Both the position numbers and the translations under genes were made by a program. A stretch of DNA of 64,000 nucleotides from NCBI RefSeq assembly GCF_004103755.1, contig NZ_CP035283.1, positions 1,860,001 to 1,924,000 of the forward strand, written 5' to 3'. Positions within the stretch are counted from its first letter, which is position 1. Every line of letters begins with the position of its first letter. This document shows, piece after piece, positions 16,602 to 24,857 of this stretch. The notes beneath the pieces are model-generated. The model did not search any database, was not told the origin of the DNA, and saw only the letters and a list, made by a program, of their open reading frames with translations. Source of the stretch: Caproiciproducens sp. NJN-50. Its GTDB lineage: Bacteria; Bacillota; Clostridia; Oscillospirales; Acutalibacteraceae.

Positions 16602-17648
16602 CTACATGGACAGAGTAAAGCCGGGGCTTTCTTCCCCGGCCTGTTCCTGTCCGTTTTCAGTTGTGGGTTCCGGCTGTCCCGATACCATCTGTGCGGCCTC
16701 GGCCAGCTCTTTTTCTTTTTTCTGCCTTAACCGTTCCTTCTGCCGCAGGGCCTGCTCCGGATCTTTCCACGCGATGCATCCGTCCAGATGCTCCAGAAGA
16801 TGAAGCCGGGCGGTCTTGAACTCATCTCCGATCAAGCCCAACCGGAGAAGCCAGGTTCGGAAGGTATATTTTTCATTGGTGCTGTGCGTTTTCTGCCGAC
16901 TGGCGCACTTCTGGTTCAGGGCTTGAGCGGAGATGGCGAGGCAGAGCTGGATGTACGCCTTGATTTTCCCGGCGTGAGTCGTAGAATTGAAGAGGCGGAA
17001 TTCAATCGTGCCCTTCTGGAACACCGAATGCAGGTTCAAACAGTGATAGCGGCTGTTATCGTAATGCTGGCTGCTGCGGGATTCCCCGCCGTACCAGATG
17101 CGGCTGACCGCGTCCAGCGTTTTGGGCTTCTTCCGGTTGATTTCATCGAGAAAGCTCTGCTCCACTTTTTTGCAATACTGCCGCTCCCGAGCCACCTCCA
17201 CCTGCAGGGCCTTGTAAATCAGATCCTCCTTGGACGCCATGATGTTGGTGATGTTCCGGAGCGTCTTCGCGTCGTGAGGCGACGCGTCCACATGGACGTG
17301 GATGCCGGTAGAGCTGTTGACCAGCATCCCGGCCCCGCGCAGCTTCCGCACAAGCTCCTGTATTGTTTCAATATCCCCGTAGCGGCAGATGGGGCTGACC
17401 ATCTCCACGCTGTAGTCGTTGTCAGCAGAAACGATCTGCCGTCCGCTTTTTTTCTGCGTGTCGATGCTGCCGTCGCTCATGAATTTCCACTGACGCCCCT
17501 CGCTGTCCAGCGTGGAATAAATACCGTAATAGGTACCGTCAAAATGGACGGACGAGCCGAAATGCTCAGCAGCCACCTGCACGGCCTGCTGCCGGGTGAG
17601 GCCGGTCATCTCCACCTCAATGCCGAAGCGCTGATCCTTCATGTCCAT
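16602..17648 (-). CDS. Putative amidoligase (glutamine-synthetase-like fold)
   Basis: 348 residues of the amidoligase_2 type: FGIEVEMTGLTR at the N-terminus, VEMVSPICRYGD, TGIHVHVDASPH and GTIEFRLFNST are the conserved blocks of this GCS/GS-like ATP-dependent ligase family. The last ~70 residues are a charged tail. It is followed by the GGCT-like gene and preceded six bases upstream by virB4. A frameshifted relative lies at 56350-56865, also right after virB4, so the linkage is conserved in two elements here. Confidence 0.8.
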   Translation of the reverse strand: MDMKDQRFGIEVEMTGLTRQQAVQVAAEHFGSSVHFDGTYYGIYSTLDSEGRQWKFMSDGSIDTQKKSGRQIVSADNDYSVEMVSPICRYGDIETIQELVRKLRGAGMLVNSSTGIHVHVDASPHDAKTLRNITNIMASKEDLIYKALQVEVARERQYCKKVEQSFLDEINRKKPKTLDAVSRIWYGGESRSSQHYDNSRYHCLNLHSVFQKGTIEFRLFNSTTHAGKIKAYIQLCLAISAQALNQKCASRQKTHSTNEKYTFRTWLLRLGLIGDEFKTARLHLLEHLDGCIAWKDPEQALRQKERLRQKKEKELAEAAQMVSGQPEPTTENGQEQAGEESPGFTLSM

Positions 17649-17654
17649 GCTTTA

Positions 17655-19529
17655 TCACCGTCCGCCCGCCTTTCCGAACAGCGCCGCCTTATACTCCGGC
17701 GCCTGAACCATGAGGTTGTACCGTTCGTTGCCGCACTTGTAGAGGCACACGCCGCGCTGGGGGTAGCGGATTAGCTCGTATTCGGATTTCTCCAGCTGGA
17801 GCGTATCCATGTAGAACCGCGCGTCGATGGAACCGGCGTTGAACAGGAACTGATGAGTAGGAATCGAGAACAAAGGTTTCGTCAACTCGCGGACGTGCTC
17901 CACGTTGAAATCCTCCAGATTCTGCGACGCGAGGATGACGGCGCTCTCTTTTTTGCGGACGCGTTTCATGCAGTTCCGGATATATTCGATGGCGGTCAGG
18001 TTGGTGAGAAACAGGTACAGTTCGTCAATGCTGGCCGCCGTGTTGCCGATGGTCAGAAGCTCGTTGCTCATGTAAGACAAAACGTTGAACAGCAGGGCGT
18101 TGCGCAGATTTTTGCTGGCGTTGAGCACACCCTTCACACCGAAGGTCACAAATTCGCTGCTGGTGATATTCGTGTGCCCGTTAAAAAATTTGGACTCCGC
18201 TCCTTTGCACATGGAGTGGAGTCCGAGGCAGATTTCCCGCAGGGAGTCCGCCGTATAAAGTTGGCGTCGGCTCTCGTCAAAATTTTTGTACTCCGATTCG
18301 ATGAGATCGTACAGGTTGGATAGGATGGGATAATCCTCCGGCTTTAGGCGGTCAAAGTTGCTATGGTCGGTGATGCCCCATTTCTCGTAGAGCTTGCCCA
18401 GCATGATTTCGATGGTGTCGATTTCCCGGTCTGTGAAATCCTTGTAGGCACGAAAAAAATCCTTGAGAAAGCTGATATGTTGGCTGAGCTTGCTGCTTTT
18501 GCGGAAGGCTTCCGGCACAAACCCGCCGTCGTCGGCGCTCTGATCCGGTGACGTTTTCGCATGCGGGCTAAGCGCAGGCTCCGGCTGCTCGTCCCAGCTT
18601 TTCGGCTCCAGCACGTTGATGATGAATTCGCCGCTCATCAGGTCGATGAAGCAGCCGCCGAGGTTCAGGGTCAGATCCTCGTACTCCATCTCGGGATCTA
18701 AGGCCAGAATGTGCATGCCGGATTCCCGCAGGCTGCACAGGATCAGCTTCAGTAGATAGCTCTTCCCCTGACCGGAGTTGCCGAGAATGAGAATATTGGC
18801 GTTGGTCTTGTCGTCAGCACGGCGGTTGAAATCCACCAGAATATTGCTACCGAATTTGTCCCGGCCCAGGCAGAAGCCCTTCGAGTCAGTCTTTCCGGAG
18901 TAATTGAAGGGATACAGATTGGCGGCGGAGCTGGCGGGCAGCACCCGTTCGAACTGGTCCCCGAACACATTCCAGCCGGAGGGCATCACCGACAGAAAGC
19001 CCTGCTGCTGGCGGAGCAGGAGCCGGTCCACGTTGAGCTTGGAGCGTACCAGTTCTGTCAGCACCTCCGTCTGCAGGAGCTTGAGCTGGTCGAGGTCGTG
19101 GGCGGACAACTCGATGTACACCGCCGTGTGAACCAGCGGCTCCTTGCTCCGGTGCATCTGCGCCACGATGGTGGCCACATCCTGCAGGTTGCTTTCGGCC
19201 GTGACCGTCTGCTGGAGGTCTTGAGTGCTGCTGCGCTGCATCCGGTTCTTGTTGGCCGCGTTGCTGATGATCTTCTTTTCTTCAAGCGGGGTTACATGGC
19301 GGGTATAGATGTGCAGCGTCACGCCATCCTTTTCTCCAAGGTAGCGCAGGATCGCCTGTTCTTCCGTGGAGGTGGGGTATTCCCGCAGCGCCCACACACA
19401 GCGGAAAGTGTTGCCGCAAATAAAGTAGTCGGTACTGAATTTGATAATAGAGGGTGCGATCATATCGAGGAATTCCTGAATACGGGCGTCTTCCCGCGGA
19501 GGCGCGTTGGTTTTCGGTTGTTTTGCCAT
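17655..19529 (-). CDS. virB4: VirB4-type conjugation ATPase (CD1110-like)
   Basis: 624 residues, complete. The N-terminal part (CGNTFRCVWALREYPTS) is typical of the CD1110/Tn1549 group. Walker A ILGNSGQGKSYL lies at about 248-259, followed by ALDPEMEYEDL, and a C-terminal part with VILASQNLEDF. It powers the secretion channel at the membrane. Its start is preceded by a hairpin with a T-tract (19571-19597) that also precedes the two broken virB4 copies at 54.3 and 55.3 kb. Confidence 0.9.
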   Translation of the reverse strand: MAKQPKTNAPPREDARIQEFLDMIAPSIIKFSTDYFICGNTFRCVWALREYPTSTEEQAILRYLGEKDGVTLHIYTRHVTPLEEKKIISNAANKNRMQRSSTQDLQQTVTAESNLQDVATIVAQMHRSKEPLVHTAVYIELSAHDLDQLKLLQTEVLTELVRSKLNVDRLLLRQQQGFLSVMPSGWNVFGDQFERVLPASSAANLYPFNYSGKTDSKGFCLGRDKFGSNILVDFNRRADDKTNANILILGNSGQGKSYLLKLILCSLRESGMHILALDPEMEYEDLTLNLGGCFIDLMSGEFIINVLEPKSWDEQPEPALSPHAKTSPDQSADDGGFVPEAFRKSSKLSQHISFLKDFFRAYKDFTDREIDTIEIMLGKLYEKWGITDHSNFDRLKPEDYPILSNLYDLIESEYKNFDESRRQLYTADSLREICLGLHSMCKGAESKFFNGHTNITSSEFVTFGVKGVLNASKNLRNALLFNVLSYMSNELLTIGNTAASIDELYLFLTNLTAIEYIRNCMKRVRKKESAVILASQNLEDFNVEHVRELTKPLFSIPTHQFLFNAGSIDARFYMDTLQLEKSEYELIRYPQRGVCLYKCGNERYNLMVQAPEYKAALFGKAGGR

Positions 19530-19570
19530 AGGGCATTCTTCCTTTCCAAATTGATTCTGAATATAAAAAA

Positions 19571-19597
19571 GCCGCTACATTTCTGTTCTGTAACGGC
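19571..19597 (-). terminator. Conserved terminator-like hairpin in virB4 leader (copy A)
   Basis: On the minus strand GCCGTTACA pairs with TGTAGCGGC, followed by six T, ~40 bases before the virB4 start. Equivalent stems with compensatory changes occur at 54248 and 55244. Confidence 0.75.
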
Positions 19598-19600
19598 AAG

Positions 19601-19629
19601 TTGACTTTTTTGTATATCAGCTATACAAT
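19601..19629 (+). promoter_or_regulatory. marR promoter and probable autorepressor operator
   Basis: -35 TTGACT (19601-19606), 17-base spacer, -10 TACAAT (19624-19629). A perfect palindrome TTGTATATCAGCTATACAA (19610-19628) covers the spacer and the -10, the usual place of a MarR autorepressor site. A related half-palindrome, TTGTATAGTATCTACA near 20094, precedes the exporter gene. Confidence 0.7.
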
Positions 19630-19646
19630 ATTTTAGGGGTAAAGAA

Positions 19647-20081
19647 ATGATGAATATTTGTGAACTGCTTCTTGATGTTATCACCGAATTTTATGAAAAC
19701 GACAGCCGTGCCCGGACATTCGGCACCGATACGGAGCTTTATCACTCTGAAATCCACATGCTTCAGTGTATTGCCGAACGCCCGGATCTGCACATTTCCG
19801 GCCTCGCCCGGCTTCTGGATGTCACTCGCGGTGCGGCCTCACAAACGGCTAAGCGGCTGGAGCGGAAAGGTATGATTATCAAAGAGGCAAGTCCCGGTGA
19901 CAATAAGAAAATCGTTCTCCGGTTGACTTCAAAAGGAGAAACGGCAGTTGCAAACCATAAAGACGCGCATGAAAAATATAATGCCCTCATTTCAGATATT
20001 CTGGCCGGTGCGGATGCCGGTCAGAGGCAATTTCTCTCAGATTTTTTGCGTCGATTGGAACAAAAGCTGAAGCAAGGCTAA
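19647..20081 (+). CDS. MarR-family transcriptional regulator
   Basis: 144 residues, all winged-helix MarR fold: DLHISGLARLLDVTRGAASQ (recognition helices), KRLERKGMIIKEASPGDNKK (wing), ending in a dimerisation helix. A palindrome overlaps its own promoter. The exporter gene starts ~60 bases downstream, so it probably represses its own transcription and that of the exporter. The pair interrupts the conjugation operon in the opposite orientation. Confidence 0.85.
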   Translation: MMNICELLLDVITEFYENDSRARTFGTDTELYHSEIHMLQCIAERPDLHISGLARLLDVTRGAASQTAKRLERKGMIIKEASPGDNKKIVLRLTSKGETAVANHKDAHEKYNALISDILAGADAGQRQFLSDFLRRLEQKLKQG

Positions 20082-20139
20082 TTTTTTGCTAAGATTGTAT
20101 AGTATCTACACATATTTCGAAAGTAAAGAGGTCTTTTAA

Positions 20140-21333
20140 TTGAAAAGCGAAAAATATCCGGAGTTCATTTTGACAAAACCACTGATATTTCTTATGGCTG
20201 TCGTCTGCGGAGTAACGGTTGCAAATCTTTATTACATACAGCCGCTTGAAGCGCAGATTGCGTCGGCCTTCCATGTCTCACAGAATGCGGCCGGGGCGGC
20301 GGCCATGCTCACGCAAATTGGCTATGCGCTCGGACTTTTACTTTTTGTCCCGCTTGGCGACATGGCGGAACGCCGTTCAGTCATTCTGCGAATGTTGCTG
20401 CTGGTTACAGCCTCGCTTCTATTGGCCGGTTTAGCACCGACCTATGCCGTGTTGTTGATCGCCATGTTCGTAATTGGGATGACGACTATCGTTCCGCAAC
20501 TCATCGTACCATACGCAGCCCAGCTATCTAAGCCGGAAGAACAGGGCAAAACCATTGGCAACGTGATGAGTGGTCTGCTGATTGGGATTTTGCTTTCCCG
20601 GACTTTCAGCGGCCTGATCGGAGCAACCGTGGGTTGGCGCGCTGTTTATTATATTGCAACAGGATTGACTCTGGTACTCCTGCTGGTCATTCGTTTTGCC
20701 TTCCCAAAGAGCGAATCTAGTGCGCAGATATCATATTCGGATCTTCTAAAATCCATGCCCGGCCTGATCAAAAGGCAACGCCCACTTCGAGAATCGGCTT
20801 TGAACGGATTTTTTATGTTTGGCTCTTTCAGCGCATTTTGGACTTCTCTCATTTTCTTACTGGAAACCCCACACTATGGTATGGGAACGAGAGAAGCCGG
20901 GCTTTTCGGATTGGCTGGCGTTGCCGGGGCGTTGGCCGCTCCGCTGATTGGCAAGGCAGCGGATCACAAAAGCCCGCGTTTCACGGTTGGAATCGGCATC
21001 CTGCTTTCCACGCTCGCATATCTCTGTTTCACTTTTTGGGGCTTTCATCTATGGGGCCTGATCGCGGGCGTGATTATTCTGGACCTCGGCAATCAGTCCG
21101 GTCAGGTTTCAAACATGGCCCGTGTGCAGGCATTGGGTGATGGCATGCGCAGCCGAAACAACACCGTATATATGTTTTCCTACTTTATCGGTGGTGCGGC
21201 AGGGTCTTTTATGGGGACTTTATGCTTTCAGCACTTCGGCTGGCATGGAGTCTGCGTGGTTGGACTTGTATTTCAACTTGCCGCACTCCTGATCCATTTT
21301 GGAGTTTACCGGAAACAGGCACCGCTTGCGTGA
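20140..21333 (+). CDS. MFS efflux transporter (DHA1-like)
   Basis: 397 residues, about 12 membrane segments, starting at TTG with AAAGAGG upstream. The motif-A equivalent GDMAERRSVILR lies between TM2 and TM3, and GKAADHKSPR at the matching place in the second half. The family is drug/metabolite proton antiporters; the substrate is not predictable. Linked to the upstream marR gene, so induction by its substrate is likely. Confidence 0.82.
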   Translation: MKSEKYPEFILTKPLIFLMAVVCGVTVANLYYIQPLEAQIASAFHVSQNAAGAAAMLTQIGYALGLLLFVPLGDMAERRSVILRMLLLVTASLLLAGLAPTYAVLLIAMFVIGMTTIVPQLIVPYAAQLSKPEEQGKTIGNVMSGLLIGILLSRTFSGLIGATVGWRAVYYIATGLTLVLLLVIRFAFPKSESSAQISYSDLLKSMPGLIKRQRPLRESALNGFFMFGSFSAFWTSLIFLLETPHYGMGTREAGLFGLAGVAGALAAPLIGKAADHKSPRFTVGIGILLSTLAYLCFTFWGFHLWGLIAGVIILDLGNQSGQVSNMARVQALGDGMRSRNNTVYMFSYFIGGAAGSFMGTLCFQHFGWHGVCVVGLVFQLAALLIHFGVYRKQAPLA

Positions 21334-21470
21334 TCGCATTATGAGGCTCAAAAAATTTCTTTCTTCCCGTAATTTCCCTTTCTGCCGCAATGGCCCTTGA
21401 CTTTTCTTTTGATCAGAGTTGATATAGACACCAACGGGAGTTGCCCGGAAAAATAAAAACGTCATGGCAG

Positions 21471-21682
21471 GCTGATATGATTCGAGCATATCAGCCCTGC
21501 GCAAAGGTGAACAGACCACCCTGCACAACCGTAAACAGCGCCACGACAAAGTTATTGTACCTTGTTTTTTGTGGCGGCACAAGAAGAATCTTTTGCGCGT
21601 GCAAGGGTAGCGGACAGAGAAGCCCCGCCTTTGCACGCGCTTTTAAGTGCCGGAGATTCCCGACTTCAAAGAAAGGTCGGGG
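21471..21682 (+). promoter_or_regulatory. Structured leader of the 240-aa gene, left copy
   Basis: Three inverted repeats: GCTGATATG/CATATCAGC (21471-21479/21487-21495), GCGCGTGCAAGG/CCTTTGCACGCGC (21595-21606/21628-21640), and CCCGAC/GTCGGG (about 21659-21682) next to the start position. All are kept in the right copy (35695-35905). No matching riboswitch class recognised. Confidence 0.55.
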
Positions 21683-21687
21683 TACAA

Positions 21688-22410
21688 ATAAACATTTTTC
21701 AGAATCTGGAGGATCTGCTGGTTTCCAAGGAAACTGAACAGCCCGGTTCCATCACGGATCTCCTGCTGCTTACCACGGATATCCGGACGAAGCTTGGCGG
21801 GGAGGGATATCTGGTGGAGAGCTACCTGTCCCATTTCTTTCAGGCGGTCATCGCTTCCTCCAGTCAGGAGGCTGTGTCAGACGGGTATGAGGTGTCATCG
21901 GATCTGAGAGACCTGTGCTTTTATGCTCTGGATACAGCCTTAGGAAATTCGTCTGAGCACAAGCACCGCCCGTTCCAACTGACTAACACCGGCGCGGAGG
22001 CGGAGAAACATCCCTTTTACCCGGAGGTCAAGCAAAATTTTGAGGAACATTCGGATCAATCGGCACAGCGGTTTACTGTCGTGAACCGGCATTACGCGCT
22101 GCTGGCGGAGAAATTCCTCCAATACGCCATGTCCCGGTTCCTGTCAGATAAAAGGGATAGCATCAGCGAAGTCCTTCAAAACGCTGATCTGAACATGCTG
22201 TATGGCAGAATTTCCGTTGTCGTTGGGGAACCACCGATGGAGCGGATGAACCGGATGCTGAAGGAGCAGTTCCTTGCCGTTCCCGCTTCCATGGGATTTT
22301 CCTATGGGCTCTCCTGCGCCTTGCTGGACAGCCTGGTTTATGAGGACAGCAAAACGGGAAAACAGGTGTTTCAGCTTCTGATGGACGATTGCTCTGAAGC
22401 GCTGAAATGA
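21688..22410 (+). CDS. Unknown 240-aa ICE protein, left copy, start codon changed to ATA
   Basis: No family recognised. The right copy starts at ATG 35689; the aligned codon here is ATA, so the gene may be silent or start elsewhere (the frame stays open upstream to 21562). The protein is mostly helical and soluble (SITDLLLLTTDIRTKLGGEG; FLAVPASMGFSYGLSCALLD near the C-terminus). It converges on the 199-aa conjugation gene, ending five bases from it. The same arrangement in both copies suggests a functional unit. Confidence 0.55.
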   Translation: MNIFQNLEDLLVSKETEQPGSITDLLLLTTDIRTKLGGEGYLVESYLSHFFQAVIASSSQEAVSDGYEVSSDLRDLCFYALDTALGNSSEHKHRPFQLTNTGAEAEKHPFYPEVKQNFEEHSDQSAQRFTVVNRHYALLAEKFLQYAMSRFLSDKRDSISEVLQNADLNMLYGRISVVVGEPPMERMNRMLKEQFLAVPASMGFSYGLSCALLDSLVYEDSKTGKQVFQLLMDDCSEALK

Positions 22411-22414
22411 ACCG

Positions 22415-23014
22415 TCAGTCCTCCGGCACGATCCAGCGTTCCCCGTCGTAGTCCTCAAATTTTTCCGTTGTTACATTCTGCTCGAAATAAATAGCGAGGA
22501 TGCGCTTGATGTCCTCCTTGCCAGCACGTTTTGTGGAAAAGCCCTGCTCACGCAGGGTTTTTTCTATACGGTTCAGGTAGGAGAACACTTCGCTCTGCTT
22601 TTCATTCCGGAGCCGGATCACCACCAGAAATTCTCTGGACGTTGCCATCTGCACCTGCATCCGGTCGAGCTGGGAGAGATCCTGCTCCAGGAGCTGCCGC
22701 ACAGCCGGGTGGTTCTCCTGTTCCAGCCGTGTCCGCAGAAACTGCTTGTTGTCCTCAAAGTTTTCCCGGCTGTTCAGGCACAGAAACTCCAGCTCCGCGA
22801 TGCCCTTGAGAACGGTCATCAGGGCGTAGATCCGGGCCGAAACACTTTCCTCGGAAAGTACGGAAATATTGGTGGGCTTGATAATAAAATACACCAGCTC
22901 GTCGCCGCGGTTGGTCGCAAGACTGTAATCGGTGACGGCCTTCGTATTGATGAGCTGACGGGTATATTGTTTTTGCCTTGCGTTTTTCTTTTCTGCCTTA
23001 TTCATGTTTTCCAT
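22415..23014 (-). CDS. Conjugation protein, VirB4-associated (199 aa), left copy
   Basis: 199 residues. It starts inside the end of the PrgI-like gene (ATGAATAA overlap), so the two are translationally coupled. Segments such as ELVYFIIKPTNISVLSEESV and EFLVVIRLRNEKQSEVFSYL resemble the N-terminal region of VirB4/TraE-type proteins, which in Tn1549-like elements can be a separate gene. No ATPase motif. In this copy virB4 is ~2.9 kb further on, separated by the 240-aa gene and marR-MFS. Confidence 0.6.
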   Translation of the reverse strand: MENMNKAEKKNARQKQYTRQLINTKAVTDYSLATNRGDELVYFIIKPTNISVLSEESVSARIYALMTVLKGIAELEFLCLNSRENFEDNKQFLRTRLEQENHPAVRQLLEQDLSQLDRMQVQMATSREFLVVIRLRNEKQSEVFSYLNRIEKTLREQGFSTKRAGKEDIKRILAIYFEQNVTTEKFEDYDGERWIVPED

Positions 23015-23267
23015 ACCCCCATTTGTAGACCTGCTGCCTTGTAAAAAAGAAAGCGCAGGCGTTTTTTATAAAGTCAAGGATGCTGGTATCGTCAAAACGG
23101 ATCGTCAGAAACGCATAGAGGGCCGTGATAACGATGGGCGGCAGAAGCCGGAGCTGCGCCAGCGCAAACACAGAGAGTAACAGGCCGACCCCGATGATTC
23201 CGATATCCCGGAGCTGCCACAGCCACAGCGTCGCCTTGGATTTCAGGTTGTCCGGATAGATATACAT
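22998..23267 (-). CDS. PrgI/VirB3-like conjugation membrane protein, left copy
   Basis: 89 residues with two membrane segments (about 20-55: GIIGVGLLLSVFALAQLRLL and PPIVITALYAFLTIRF) and a short cytoplasmic tail. Size, topology and place before VirB4-type genes match PrgI/VirB3 inner-membrane channel parts. Start ATG follows AAGGAGG. Nearly identical to 34110-34379. Confidence 0.68.
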   Translation of the reverse strand: MYIYPDNLKSKATLWLWQLRDIGIIGVGLLLSVFALAQLRLLPPIVITALYAFLTIRFDDTSILDFIKNACAFFFTRQQVYKWGYGKHE

Positions 23268-23731
23268 GATGATTCCTCCTTGAATTTGCGTAAAAAATAA
23301 GCGACTCCCCGGAGCACATGCTCCACGCAGGGAATCGCAACGCTGTTGCCAAGAGCTTTATATCTGGCGCTGTCCGAAGCGCCGGGGATGTCCGTCCAGT
23401 GGTCCGGAAACCCCTGGAGCCGTTCGCATTCCAGCGGGGTCAGCCTTCGGATCAGCTTGCGGATGCGATGGGGATGCACATGTGGTTCGGCTGACGCACC
23501 GCGAGGTTCAGGCGCCCCGGCTTGGTTTGTTTCACACACGAGGTCGGTGGCATCCTTGTACTGCCGGGCGCTCTCGGTGCTTACCACCTCGTTCGGCGCA
23601 TATTCGTCGCTGCGCTGCTGGGAAAACACACAATGCCGGTCTAATCCCGAGGGTTGACTTATCCCGATGTTGTCAGGTAAGGGCGGAGCTACTTGTTGAG
23701 AATCAAGTATGTGTTTTTCCGTTGTCATCAT
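23243..23731 (-). pseudogene. C5-cytosine DNA methyltransferase remnant (C-terminal part), left copy
   Basis: 162 residues. RRLTPLECERLQGFPDHWT and SARYKALGNSVAIPCVEHVL are motifs IX and X of C5 methyltransferases. The SAM-binding and PCQ catalytic motifs are absent. The N-terminal portion (SQQRSDEYAPNEVVSTESAR) resembles the region before motif IX in ICE methyltransferases. It starts normally at an AGGAGG... site (CTGGAGGTTTTATG). Because the right copy has the same shortened form, the loss preceded the duplication; it cannot methylate alone. Confidence 0.7.
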
Positions 23732-23753
23732 AAAACCTCCAGATAATAATATT

Positions 23754-23793
23754 AAAAGTGGTCGGGTAGGCTAATGCCGACTCGGCCACTTTT
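23754..23793 (-). terminator. Terminator-like hairpin before the methyltransferase remnant, left copy
   Basis: AAAAGTGG (23754-23761) pairs with CCACTTTT (23786-23793), and on the minus strand it is followed by TTTTAAT. The right copy has AAAAGCGG/CCGCTTTT at the same place with a different loop, so the stem is kept through a compensating T-A to C-G change. Confidence 0.6.
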
Positions 23794-23819
23794 GGACTGA
23801 ATCATATTGTTTTAACAGA

Positions 23820-24857
23820 CTATGCAAGACCATACAAACGCTTGATCATCTGCTCGTCATTTTCCCAAATCAGCTCGATTGTAGCATTGGCTTCACATTT
23901 ATCTGTAATTTTTTGTATGGCTTGCCTTTTCATTTCAGTATCGGCCCAGGCATAGATCCGAGTAGTGTTTACATCGGCATGTCCGAGAAACTCGGACAGT
24001 AAAACCAGAGGCATACCTCCCCGATACAAGTGCATCGCTCTGGAATGGCGCAACTGGTGTGGGTGAACTCTATCCGGAAATTCTGAACATAACTTTTTGC
24101 CTGTTTCTCCGTATTTGCGCATGAACAGCGAGACAGCATCCGAGGACATTTTGTTTCTGTGGCCATGAGAGATTGTATAGAACAGAAAATCCTCATCTTT
24201 CCTTGATATTGCAGGATGAGCTGTATTGAGGTAATTCTTCAGATGCCCAGCAACTTTGGACGAAATGGGTAGTTTTCGCATTTTAGCCCCTTTGCCTGTA
24301 AGATAAACAGACGGAGTATTCTGCTGCAATTCCAAATCGCCAATCCGCAAATCCAACAGTTCCTGACACCGTGCGGCAACGTCATACATTAAAATCATAA
24401 AACAAAAATCCCGAAAACCTGTTGTCTTCTTAGTATTAGGTTGCAGAAATAATGCTTCGAGAGCTGGCAAGCTCATGAATTCCACTACCTTACCGTGGGC
24501 TTTTTTAACGGGTACGTTTGCTAACTCGACCTGGAAATAGATCTTTGCCGGATCGACAATGCTTGAATATTTTGCAAAAGAGCGGATCGCCATCAAGCGC
24601 AGATTTACAGTTTGAGGTGAGCATCCCCGCGAAACTGTGAGCCAATCCAAAAAGCCGCAGACATTTGTATAAGTCAGATCATCGAAACCTATCCGAGCAT
24701 ACCCAAGGCCAAGTTCTTCCTTAAAATATTGAAGCAGGAGACTCAATGATTCCCGATAGGATTTCTGCGTATTTTTGCTGTAGTTTTTTTGCTTGAGTAA
24801 ATATATCTCAAGAAAATTTTTAATTGTTTTGAAAAAGCGTTCGTCTTTCATCAGCAT
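23820..24857 (-). CDS. Tyrosine recombinase, third gene of a recombinase trio
   Basis: 345 residues: N-terminal SAM-like core-binding domain (KNFLEIYLLKQKNYSKNTQK) and C-terminal catalytic domain with Arg in DVAARCQELLDL, HPHQLRHSRA (H-x-x-R), LGHADV, and Tyr in TRIYAWADT. All catalytic residues are visible. It overlaps the second recombinase gene by seven bases, so three recombinases are translated as one unit, the layout named RIT (recombinases in trio). Confidence 0.85.
   Translation of the reverse strand: MLMKDERFFKTIKNFLEIYLLKQKNYSKNTQKSYRESLSLLLQYFKEELGLGYARIGFDDLTYTNVCGFLDWLTVSRGCSPQTVNLRLMAIRSFAKYSSIVDPAKIYFQVELANVPVKKAHGKVVEFMSLPALEALFLQPNTKKTTGFRDFCFMILMYDVAARCQELLDLRIGDLELQQNTPSVYLTGKGAKMRKLPISSKVAGHLKNYLNTAHPAISRKDEDFLFYTISHGHRNKMSSDAVSLFMRKYGETGKKLCSEFPDRVHPHQLRHSRAMHLYRGGMPLVLLSEFLGHADVNTTRIYAWADTEMKRQAIQKITDKCEANATIELIWENDEQMIKRLYGLA

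Larger units (their letters stand above)
21396..23757. repeat. Inverted duplication, left copy (~2.36 kb)
   Basis: The reverse complement of this block matches 33638-35980, with the same four genes, leader hairpins and start sites but scattered substitutions. It ends at cttgacttttcttttgatc on the left and near the AAAAGTGG hairpin on the right. The copies flank 9.9 kb of cargo in inverted orientation. Confidence 0.85.
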
